From NCBI GenBank assembly GCA_963931925.1, contig OZ007570.1, forward strand, positions 58,172,321 through 58,236,320: a stretch of DNA of 64,000 bases, read 5' to 3'. Of this stretch, positions 46,001 through 58,000 are shown piece after piece. The position numbers and the translations under genes were made by a program. Each line of letters begins with the position of its first letter. Positions within the stretch are counted from its first letter, which is position 1. The notes under the pieces were generated by a model, which did not search any database, was not told the origin of the DNA, and worked only from the letters and a program-made list of their open reading frames with translations. Origin of the DNA: Onchidella celtica. Its lineage: Eukaryota > Mollusca > Gastropoda > Systellommatophora > Onchidiidae.

Positions 46001-49000
46001 TTATTATTATTATTAAGTACATCAGGTCTGAAATTAGAAATTATCAGTGCATTTCCATATGCTGTAAATTTAGCAAATTTATTGGGAAGTGAAAATGGCA
46101 GGACATCTGTGTTTTGATTTCATGTAAAGGTTGTAACTTGCAAGCAGTTGATTTGCTTGAAGAAATAATAACATGGTTGTAACTTGCAAGCAGTTGGATT
46201 TTGATTTGCTTGAAGAAATAAAATCATTCTCTTCGTTAGGCTAACATTAATGACCTAAGACAGTGGCCTAAACTGCATTGTCCTTTCATATTCTTCTCAA
46301 GGCTAAGCCCAGGGCTGTCATGTGAACAAAAAAACAAATGCACCAAATCCATCATTGCAATAATGCATTAACACCATGAGATAAATATTTAACTTTGAAG
46401 AAGCTTTTTTCACTTTATAGGTCCTTAAGTTAAAATCTATGAAAAAACCCCAGCTGACCTGGAAGTCTGTTGTCAGCATTAGTCTGTGCATTTTGTCACA
46501 ATAATTTTGTAGCCCTTTGTTTCAAGTTTTTCTTACTGGGACTGGCATAGACCATGTCATTTCCTGAGAATAATTTTTTCTTTTTTAAAGGATGTTGTTT
46601 TGTGTTTCTGTTGCCCACTGTATAATACTGTTTGCCCTCTGTTGTTTGTTTAACATAACAAAGTTTAAAAAAAATTTTTTTTAATGATGTTCAATTTCAG
46701 GAAATGAAAAGAACTATTACTGTTGATATGTTTTTTCCTTTTATAATTTCTCATTAACAGGATATGTCCATGAAGAAATGGCTAGGCCACATTCATAGGG
46801 AGGTAGGCATTTTTATTTTACTTGCGAGGCATTGGTTGGAAATTCATGAAAAGTTCAAGAACATACATGATGTTGCTATGAAGTGCACAAATGTTGTGTT
46901 AATGCATCCCCTCAGTTTCATCATGGTATGATTTTGATTTTCTGAGCTGGCAATTGTTTGTGTTACCCTCTGAAACCATTGCCTTTTGTTATTCTCGAGT
47001 TTCTCCGAGTTATAGAGCCTTTCTGCCTGTATTTAATATATATGACAGAATAATAATGTGTACAGTCATAATACTTCAATTTACCAAACAATTTATATAT
47101 GTATATAACAATTTATATAAATATATATAACAAGCATACTCACCCGTTTAATGAACGGAAAGAAAAAAAAAAGATAATACACGAGTAAAAATAATGTGAC
47201 CCACAAGGATTAAAATGGTAATCCCAATAGATCTGATAACATCTTTGGAGAATAGTCCATCACAATACTTCCAGGTATACAATGTTTCTAGATTGGTTAT
47301 CAGGTGCTAAGATAACTGTCGAATTTCTGTGTCCTGTCCATGAAATATATATGTATATATATTTATTTTTTTTAAACTTACGTAAACTATGTCCTTGCTG
47401 TCTCTGAATGATCCATACTAAAAAGTCACATACAAACAGCTCATCTGATATAAACACATTTAACTCATTCATATGGCAGATTGGAAACTTCTTGCTGGAG
47501 ATGATTCTGTATGACTTGAAAATTGATGCCAACCTCTTCCGTGCAAGAGCAGCACAGTAAGTAACCAAATCTCTTCTTTCCTCTATTAGAAACTTCAGCT
47601 GAATTAAATGTAGTAATGTATTTGAGTAACTACTGATACAACATGACTGACCACTGTTGTCAGTGGTAATTTGTAAATGGGTTCTTTTGAGGAGAAACAT
47701 GTTTTCCAGATGTGAGGCTGTCTGAGAAAACCCCGTTAGGTTGTGAAAAGCCTAGTATTGGGTAATCAGCTTGCAAAGGTTGTTTGGGTTCCCCTAGGTC
47801 TAAACTTAGCTAAGGTCAGAACCTCATTCTACATCCATACCTACATCTTGTATAATGTAAGTTTTAGCACGAAACAAAGCTTCTAAATACTTTAATTTTG
47901 CATTTTAAATGTACGGGATCAAATTCGTTGACGTTGCATAATTTACTGTTTTCATGGTTAAGAACTTTGCCCTCTTTTGGACGTGCACTCATATTTTCTC
48001 ACTCTATCACACCATATACCAATGGAAAGGGAAAATCTACACCTTTTCATTCATAGCTAGTACACATGGATACATTGGCTCTGTAGTATTTGTAATCTTC
48101 GTAAACAAAAGATCACTGTCTCCTTAGAAGAGGCCAGCCTTATAGTATTGGTTTTTCAGTTGATTTTAATTGCAATTCTACACTTGAATCTTTTAGCTGA
48201 CAAAGTAACCTTTGCTTTGTGCAGGAAACCTTTCTTTTGATATATTCCTTAAGTGCGGAAGAATTTTTTAAAAATTAATACCTGCAAGAAAATGTGGTTG
48301 CTATCAACAAGATGGCGGACAGAGAGATAGATCTAGATCCAGCGAAACATCTGCTTTGACTTTATGCAAAAAAAAGAGTAAAGGTTTTTGAAATGTTGAT
48401 CTCTACTGAATATTTGAATTTTGTGATGGTTATAAACTCAAATAATGACACTATTTTGCTTTCATGGTGAGAAAGATACTTCAAAATGTATGAAAATAGA
48501 TGTGTTAACTTTAGACACGATTTTCTCATTTTGTAACATCCGTGTGTTTTGTACCTTTTAGAATGTCATAATTGGTACTAGTGAAGATATTTTAAAAACT
48601 TGAAAAGCAAGAGGTACTCAACACTTCTCCTACATGATATGCAAATACATGTAACTCCAGTTGTGAAATTTTTGCATCATTACTGGTTTTCCCGGGCTGC
48701 CTCACAAATGCTTACTTTCCAGCTTTTTTGCATTTTATCAGTTGCACCGTCAGAACATGCATGTTTGTTTGTATAATTCACGAACTTATTTTCAGAAGCA
48801 AAATGTAGATGACTTTAATGCACAAACTGAAGTACAGTTGGATCTCCCTCAGTTAAACATTCCTATAGGCCCCTCTTGCCTCCCACTTGTGCTTTGCATG
48901 GGTGGTCAGACTGTTGTTATATTTTTAGATGCGCAATGATTTTTCTTTTCACAGTAACGTATTAGCCATCTGGGGAGACAATATCATTTTAACACATTTC

Positions 49001-52000
49001 ACACAATCTTTAAAACATAGTGGCAACTTTTTTTATAAAGGGCTCATGGGCTTACACTTATGCATGGAATTCCATGGTTAAATTAAGGTCACTTCGTTAA
49101 AATTAACCACTAAGTTTGGTAAATTTTAGAACAGTACACATTTTTATTTACCAAGCAGTGAAACATTTCTGTCCACAGCAACACAGTCCAGCTGTTGCTC
49201 ATACAGTCAGTCCTACAGTTCAAAATATTTACTTCATGGGTGTATCACTTTCTCTGTATGAAAGGGTAGAGATTAGAATGTGTGGGGAATGCTGCAGTGT
49301 GCACTTGTAAGTTTTCTTTTCATTCCACAGGAGACCCGTTCCAGCATTTTGTACCATTTTCAGACCTGATGTTACTTTTCATTCAGTGTGTGAAATCAAA
49401 GTAAGTGCTGTTTGTTCGTTGTTTTGTGGAAAAAAATTGAGGGCTGGGGAACTTTTTTCTTTTACATATTTGAAATTTTGATGTAAGGTGACTCCCATGT
49501 CTTCATTTTATTTTCATTAGATTTTTATTAGTTTGTTTCATCGTTTTCAACTAAAGTAGAAAGAATTGTGAACATGTGCATACTAAGTAAATAAGTCCTG
49601 TTCCTGCTATATCTGACAGATAAAGACAGGGCACTTTTCTGTTTAATATTGAAATCCTGAAGCACTGGGCCATAAAGTAACCATTCTAGTGTTGTCAGAT
49701 ATCACCTGTTCCCATGTAATAAGGTGGGATAAGACATTGAACAATATTGTCGCTATAATCTCTGCCAATCTTCTTAACAGCTACATCCTGTTGTGTCCAA
49801 ACTCTTCAAAGGTGACAATGCAGAGTCTTTCACCTTTGACCCCAGCACTGTACCCATGATTGTTCCACCAGTTCCCTGGATCTCCAAAAGCATGGGTGGA
49901 CTTCTTTTAGGCACAAGTAGGTGTCAATGCTGAATAGATTGTGCTATCAATTTTTACAGCATTGTAGAATAACTGATTGATCTGAGTAGTAGATTCTTGC
50001 AGCCACACTTCACTATGTATGTTAGAAACATTGGAACTGATATTTTGATGCTCTTGGGCGTAAACTGCCAAATTCTGAAAGAAAGTTGTGACAAATATGT
50101 ACATCCCCATATAGTTTGCGCTAGGGGTACGGATTTTAAAGTCTTTTGTGTCTTCAGAGCTAGGGAGCTTCTCCTAAAATACTCCTAACGACAGCGTTTA
50201 TTACTTATTCTTTCAGATTTTCTTTCTATTTTCCTCCTGCTTTTTTGGTTGAAAGGGTTATGGATTCGATAAGACTTAGGGTTGAGGATAAGGACAGGGT
50301 TAGGGATAGTACGTATACCATAGGCGCCCTCTAGCGCAAAACACTTGGGGTGCATACATACTTATAACAACAGCCATTCTGAAATTTCACAGCATCTTTT
50401 CCTTTTTGGTTGTTCTTGCTAAGGATAACAGAACAAGACCTCATTTTACATCATGTTTAGAAAAGTATTACAATAAAATGCAACAAAAACTGCTAAAGAA
50501 ACAAACAATAATAGCAACAAAGTAAAGAACATTGTGATCAAATTGTTTATGTCAGTTCACTCTTTCTATGTTTACTGTAATCAGTTTCTCCTATCTCTTG
50601 TAAAATTGTCCTCTTTGGACTTAGGCAGTATGTACCCAAGATAATTTTCCTACTGAAATTTTCAGATATTCCACTATTTGGATATGACTTAGAGTGACCT
50701 TTTTTTGTGTTTTGAATCAGATTCATTAGTGAGAATGGGGGCCGATATGCATCATGTGGACAGCTTGAAACATGTCAAGGAGAGCCGATATGCTCCTGTA
50801 TTGGACAGTCTCAACACCCTCAGTGCATGTGCATGGAAGATAAACAAACCAGTATGTATTACAAGCCGGCAAGAGTTGTACTGTCGTTGCAAATTTGGAG
50901 AATTTATAAGAGAACTTAGGAGAAATTGGATAGAATTTTATAATTATCAGCAGTACAGCATAGTGCTGAATGCCGAGAATATTTCAATAAAGATACAGTA
51001 TTGTGAGAAAGAAAGAAATGCCCGCTGAATTTTGGGAAGGAAAGCTATAGTCAGGAAAAACAAATTATATTTGATGTGTATGCAGGCTGTGTTTTGAGTC
51101 AGTGCTCTATAAAATTTACTCGAAAAACCCAAAGAACACAATATTATGATTATTCATTTACTTTTGAAAAAAAGAAATTTCCTCAGTATTTCTTTATACT
51201 GTAGACAATAGTAGTCATGATTATAGCTTTAAATTTTCCTATGTTTTATTACAGATTTAAAATATGCGAAGTGGATACCTAACATTTTTAAACAATGCTT
51301 TATGTATCCAGTGTTGCATTGTCCCAAACCCATTTTCCTCACCTCATCTGTTCAATTTCTTTTTGTTTATTTAAGATACTGGACTTACAAATCCAAATCT
51401 TCAACAACAACGGGGACGCACGGCTGAAAGTTGCCCCTCCAGCACAAGATTTACCACCGCTGCCTGTGATAACTTCGTGAGTCTCAAAACACTTTGCTCC
51501 ATCTATCTGTCAGTTAGTCTGTCCATTGTCTTTTTGTGTATCCATCTAAAACTTATGGAATTTAGTGGATGACTCTACATGTCTTGGCACCTGTACCAAA
51601 ACACTAGATACCTGACTTTGCTGTCTTTATCCACCGTCACTAACTTCTGTGCAAATTCCTTTTTGGTTTGAAGTGATGCCTTTCATCTTTTACCATTCAT
51701 AGAACGGGAGAGTTACTGGTAAAGACATGAAGCACACAAACACTTAAACTTGTTAACCCCTGAAAGCCAAAACACATCGCAGTATCTAGAACATTTGGAA
51801 CCCGGTTTAAAGTAGTCAGAGACATAAATATTTATCAGGAAAAATTATTTGTTAATGAGTCACTAATTGTTCCATGGACAGAAAAAGATTGATTTCAGTT
51901 CAAATTTGGAATGCTGAGCACTAGGGGAAGGGGGGGGGGGGGGGAAATTTATTAAGTATCTGGATTGGTTGGGAGGTGGGGACCTATTTTTGATGCTGTG

Positions 52001-55000
52001 ATAGTTGTAATTGGGTGGGTGACAAGTATTCCTGCTAATCTTCTGTCTTATCTGTTTACCTTGTCCTTTGGGCTTTTGCTGGCACTGAATGATCCGTGAC
52101 AGCTTACTGGAAAGATTGACAGTCTGAAGATGAGTTTTGGTAATATGATATATCTCATTAAGTGAGCCTAAACTTTTGCTGTTGTGTTTCCAGGGACATG
52201 ACTGGGAAAGATAAGGCCATGCTCTTCAGAGAAAGGTTGCAACTTCAACAGCAGAAGCAAGATATGCATGGTCTCTGGTGCACTGATCTATACCGACTTT
52301 CAATTGCTAACAAAGTAAGTGAAAACCTGAGAATCACAGATTATCTAACATGCAGGGCATGCATATGCAGACTTCATTATCTTAAAACTGAAAGAAAAAT
52401 GTTTTAAGTATTGCTCATGCAGATATCACATATTGATAATTTTTGTTTTAAATTACATTATGCATAATCAATATTTAAAATGACTTGATTTTGTACACAC
52501 TGCAAGATTTATGTTCTCAGTTAAAAATGTGATTCTCATTAAATTCAATACAAATTGCTGATATTAGAGCAGGTCAAAAGTAGAGAACATTGATAAAGAT
52601 ATTCAACATTGTCAAATCAGATATTAAAATTATAGTTCATATTTACTGGGATACTGAACTAAACAGCTTGTTGACTTAAATGAGTGGAAGTAGTTGCAGT
52701 AAATGAATGATCATTATTAAGAAAAATTGATCTAGGCAGTAGGTTGCCAAATAATAATCATAAATAATGTTTTATATAGTGCTTTTCATCCAGTCAAATG
52801 TAAGCTCTAAGTGCTTTGCAGTCATTCTTTAACACACATTCAATTCACCAATACAGATAAACTAAATCTAAATAGAAGAAAATGAACTGCTCTGTGACTG
52901 TGGTGAGCATTAATTATTAATTTATAGAGGCTTTCTTGTGCAGGAAAACTTTTAGGAAGCTGTGAAAACAGCACAAGGCAACAGATTTCAGGAAGCCTGC
53001 TTTTTCTTCAGCGGCAGACCTGTTTATGTAGTAAAACAATTTTTCAAACTGCAGCATCTAAGTAAGTAGCCCGTGGAAATGAACAATATTGAGGCATTGG
53101 TTCTTTCTTTTTTTTTTTTTTTTTTTTTTTTCAGTTTCGAGACCAAGTGTTCTGGTTTCCTCATTCTATGGATTTCCGTGGACGTACATACCCTCTGCCA
53201 CCCCATTTTAACCATTTAGGTATGTCTCCTTATGTTCTGTCCATTGGAAAAACACACAGGAAACAGAAGGAAATGATGTTTACCATCTGTCCACTAGTTA
53301 TCTAAGTAATTTGGAATAATAAATATGTAACCAATGTGACTCTTTCATTTTTAAACATTAATTTTAAAGTGAATAATTGAATTCAAGAATTGATATTGGT
53401 ACATATTAATCGTATTAATTAATTGTAAAGCTTTGGCATGAGAACTGAATTTCCAGCTCAGTACATACTGCCCTGGCATTCTTCCTAGGAGCTTCAGAAT
53501 TGCTTGAAAACAATTCGGCTTTGTTAAAAGAACACCTAAATGATTTGGATATTTCAATTTTTGTTTTTCCCCATTTTTCTCTGGTCATTCAGGGAGTGAC
53601 AATGTTAGAGGCATGCTGCTCTTTGCCAAAGGCAAACCACTTGGTGAAAAGGGCTATGACTGGCTGAAAATTCACCTCATAAACCTCACAGGACTTAGAA
53701 AGAGGTGAGTGGAACTTTGTGTTCACTCTTGATGCATTCATTTTAATGAGGGCTATTTTATAAAGAAGTCATGATCTAAAAATTACCTTGCTTTTTCCAT
53801 TCAAATATTTTTGGTTCATTCAGTTTGATGCAGATTGTTTTTATAAAGATTTAAGAAAATAACGATTTCCCTTTTTTTTTTCCCTTTCTTTCGGTGTTTT
53901 ATGCATTTTGTTGTGAATGAGCACAAGATTTCAAAGCAATAGTTTTAAACAGCTCTGAACTGATATCTTTGAACCAGCAGCAACTGTAATGTTAGTTCAG
54001 TAATGTTTTGGCGGGTTGATGAGAATAATTGTGCCCTGCATGTCAGAGAAAGGAAATTTCATTAACATTTTGAAACTCTTTTTTTTAAATATTAGAATTA
54101 GGTGAAAAACACAATTTTGATAATGGTATTTTGTTCCGCATTTTTAACGGTATTTGTTTGTTTTTTTTATTTTTTTTTATTTTAGGAGTTCAAATAAAGA
54201 GAGACTGGAATATGCAGAAAGTCTGATGGCTGAGATCTTAGATTCTGCTGATAATCCCATGACGGTAAGTGGGGGTAAGTGGGTAAAAGAGAACTTTAAT
54301 GAAAAGGTGGTAAAGCAGCCAGAATCACATTTGTCACAAACATACTGAAACCTATTGAGGAATTGTCAAAAGAAAATTGATGAGATTACCTCTGGATGTG
54401 GCAGCTGTGAAATTCTATCCCGTAGCGTAAGTTTATACAGAATGCCTGTAAAATTTTCAAGTGTATATGACTATTGAAGATGAAGTTGTAGTTCATGAAA
54501 TATTAATTTGCTGGCCATATGATGAATCTGTGCTAATGCCAAGGACTTAGTATCATTTGAAAGGAAAAGAATTGTCACCTTGAAACGTATTCCTTATCTT
54601 AAATACAGTTTCAGTTGTGAGCATTTGGAGTAGGCTTATCGTACTCCCAGTTAATCTACAAAAAAATAAAGATTCCTTCAAGCAGTTCTTAGAATATTTG
54701 ACAAAAACAAAATTGTCTTCTGCTATTGTGTAAATATACATGTGTGATTTCATGATACGGCCAGTGAGTTTTACCTTTCCCTGCATTCCTTGAAGGACAG
54801 GTTAGTTGCTCTTTCTTTTAGACTTATAATGAAAGATAATGCATTTCTTTTTGTCATTGCTTTAGGGAAACAAATGGTGGCACTCTTCAGATGAACCATG
54901 GCAGACTTTGGCTTGTTGCAAGGAGATTGCAAATATTGAGAGATTTGAAGGAAATAAGGAAGATTACATTTGTTCATTCCCAGTCCATCAGGTGAGCCAT

Positions 55001-58000
55001 TAACTTTTTGTACTATACCCAAGTTATTGCAGATTTTGCATTTTGTTATCTATCTCTTCAACCTCATTCATAAGCTGAGAGTAAACCCCATCCTTCCCTC
55101 TCCCAGTGTATGCCAAATGGCATTTATATTGTAATTTCTGAGCAAAGGCTGTTAACCCGTGAATCCCTGGTTTCTCATGCTGTTAAAGAAAATGCTTTGG
55201 AAGGATAAAGATGTAAATATTGATCTATGGCATAGCTTATATGCTGTTGCTCTCCTAAACTTTATATAGCCTAAACTTATACCGTATAACCAGTGGCAGC
55301 ATTGGCAGAAAAGGTGGGTGATGAACGCCATGAGTCATGACCTCGGTGAGGCAGGGGTTCTAGAAGATGTCGGGAAGTTAAAGGCTGCAACATCTAATGA
55401 AAGAGCCCACTCTTCCTCTGAAGATTGTTACCTGTCTTGCTCCACCTGAGGAGTTTCCTACCACTCCTCAAGCACCTGAGCAACAACTCTATCATTTCTT
55501 AATGTTCTTCCCTATGCAGGATGGCTCATGTAATGGTCTCCAGCATTACGCTGCCTTGGGAAGAGACCAGGCTGGTGCTGAGTCTGTCAATTTACATCCA
55601 TTTGACACTCCTAAGGATGTCTACAGTGATGTGGTAGAACTGGTAAGACATACAGAAATTGTGAATCAGTTTTATGCAGTAACCAGGGTGAAAGTTGTCC
55701 GGATTATTCCAGATTTCCGGTTTTCATTCCTGAAAAAAATATCTTCCCCGGTTTTAAAAAATTTCCGGTGGCCACTGTGACCCGGCCATGTATAATACAT
55801 GTAGGACTCCTGTCATTGAGAAAGACACTATTATGGCTTGCACATGATTTCCAAGCATACTACACTGCCCACACAACGGCACCATGCTAGTACCTGAGAC
55901 ACTGCTGGCACTATGTGACTACAAGCCTGTGTGGATAGAACACATGACTGAACAAAATAAAAAAGAACTTCTGACCTGAGGTAAATATTCTATCGCCAGC
56001 CTATATTTGATTGACAATTTCAGTTTCAGGAATAGACCCCAAGGAAATCTTGGTTTTCAGGTTTCTGAACCTTCAGTTGCCTTCACCCATCGCAGTAACT
56101 TCAAGGACATTGCTATAATAAACACTGTCCTTTATAATTGACACTCACAGCATCATTCTGTACTTTGACGAGATGTTATGAACATTGTTTTCTTTTGTTA
56201 GCAGGTAGTTTGCACTCAGTAGTGCGGGCGGCTGCCGTTGTATGGCACTGTTCGCACATAATGTACATGATTTCTTGTTTGTGAAAATTGTTTTACTACT
56301 TGCGCAGCTGATATCCTGGAAAGTTTATTTTGATGTTCAGTAATTAGTCTTTGGTAGGTTTCAAAATCATACTTTAAAGTTTATTCACTGATGATTAACT
56401 TGTAGTAAACTCTGCAGTAGGCTATATCCAAAGACTTCACAACTTTCAATGGACAGGTAAAGTTCAAATGTTAAATTCTTTCCTCCAGGTTGAAAGAGCA
56501 AGACAGAAAGATGCAGAGGAAGGAGACGAAATAGCAAAAGTACTGGAAGGCTTCATAAAACGAAAAGTATGAAACTGATTTTTGTTGTATTTTTCCGATA
56601 AATTTGATGAAATATTTAGTTGAGCATTGCATGCTGAAATGTGTACTGTCAAGTAATATGTCATTAGCATTGGCAAGATCTTATGCTCCATCTTTAAAAG
56701 TCAGTGTTTATCAGGGCATTGTTAAATTTTTTTTTACCGACAAATTCAATGAAGGAAATGACAGAAAAAAAAAAGATAATGCTTGACATCCGATTAACAG
56801 TAATGGAAGAAGACAGTTTGTTTGACACCTGTGTAAATGTGCATCACTTTATTCTGCTAAGATGTTTGTTTGAAACAGTGAGGTTGTTCAGAATATCACT
56901 GGCCCTATCATGGAGAGGCTCAAGTGTGGAGGATATAATTTTATGAGAGAAGAAATGCTTTGAATTTATTTCTTACCCTAAATACATTTTAGTTATGCAA
57001 ATAGACATTTGAAATATTGTACTCGCCATTGATAAACAGCGAAAAATAAGATCCCTGGATGGAGCTCATAGAATATTTGGGAAGGAAGAGTTGTATCTGC
57101 AATTGTGCAAAGTCATTTTTACGGTTTCATGATATATTGTCAGTGCTCTTAAGCTAATGGCATGAGTCAGTTTTGGCACTTTTGAGATTTTACGAAAAAA
57201 CTGCTTTTTTCCCTATCATCTGGTGACTTATGCCATTATGATTCTATTGGAGTGTTACATTTTCCTATTGGTACATTTCTTTCACTATAATATTATCTGA
57301 TAGCCCTCATGCTCAGGAATGCAAAGAACTGTCAGTTGCCTTTTGGCATAAGTCTGACATATGCCATTATCATAGAGCACTGTGATGATGTATAATGTTA
57401 TTTGAGCTGTCAGGTTAGCAATTACACACTCTTTTTGTCAGGTTATCAAACAGACCATAATGACCACAGTGTATGGGGTCACTAAGTATGGGGCCAAGCT
57501 TCAGATCCATCGCCAGCTAAAGGACATCCCAGATTTTCCACATGAACATGCATGGAGAGCCAGCCTGTACCTCACAAATACCACATTTGTTTGTTTAAGA
57601 GAGATGTTTACTGCCACCAAAGATATTCAGGTACATCTTGTTTGCTGTATTGAACATACCGTATTTCTCGGCATATAAGTCAACATTTTTTATCTTCTTT
57701 TTCCACATTCGAGAATGGGGATTCGACTACTATGCAGGATACAAAATCTTCGGGAAAAATTTTACGTCGACAATCTGTTTACACACCAGTCTTGAGTACA
57801 CATAACAGTGGAAAGATCTATGGCGGTTCAAGTACACGGCCCATTGACACTGAACGGCATTGTTACACTGCGTAATAGTAATTCCATGCAACTGATAGCA
57901 AGGGGGGATAACGGATAACGCAGTAGGCCTACAGTCTTGCATTTGAACATCATACACGGGAGAATGTCTTTATCAATTGATGACGTCACAGAATACATGC

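Noticed and set aside
55280..55480. Coding-looking text ([20 protein letters not shown]) in POLRMT intron 24
   Set aside because: Not needed for frame continuity of POLRMT and no family recognised; could be a transposon scrap, but unsupported.
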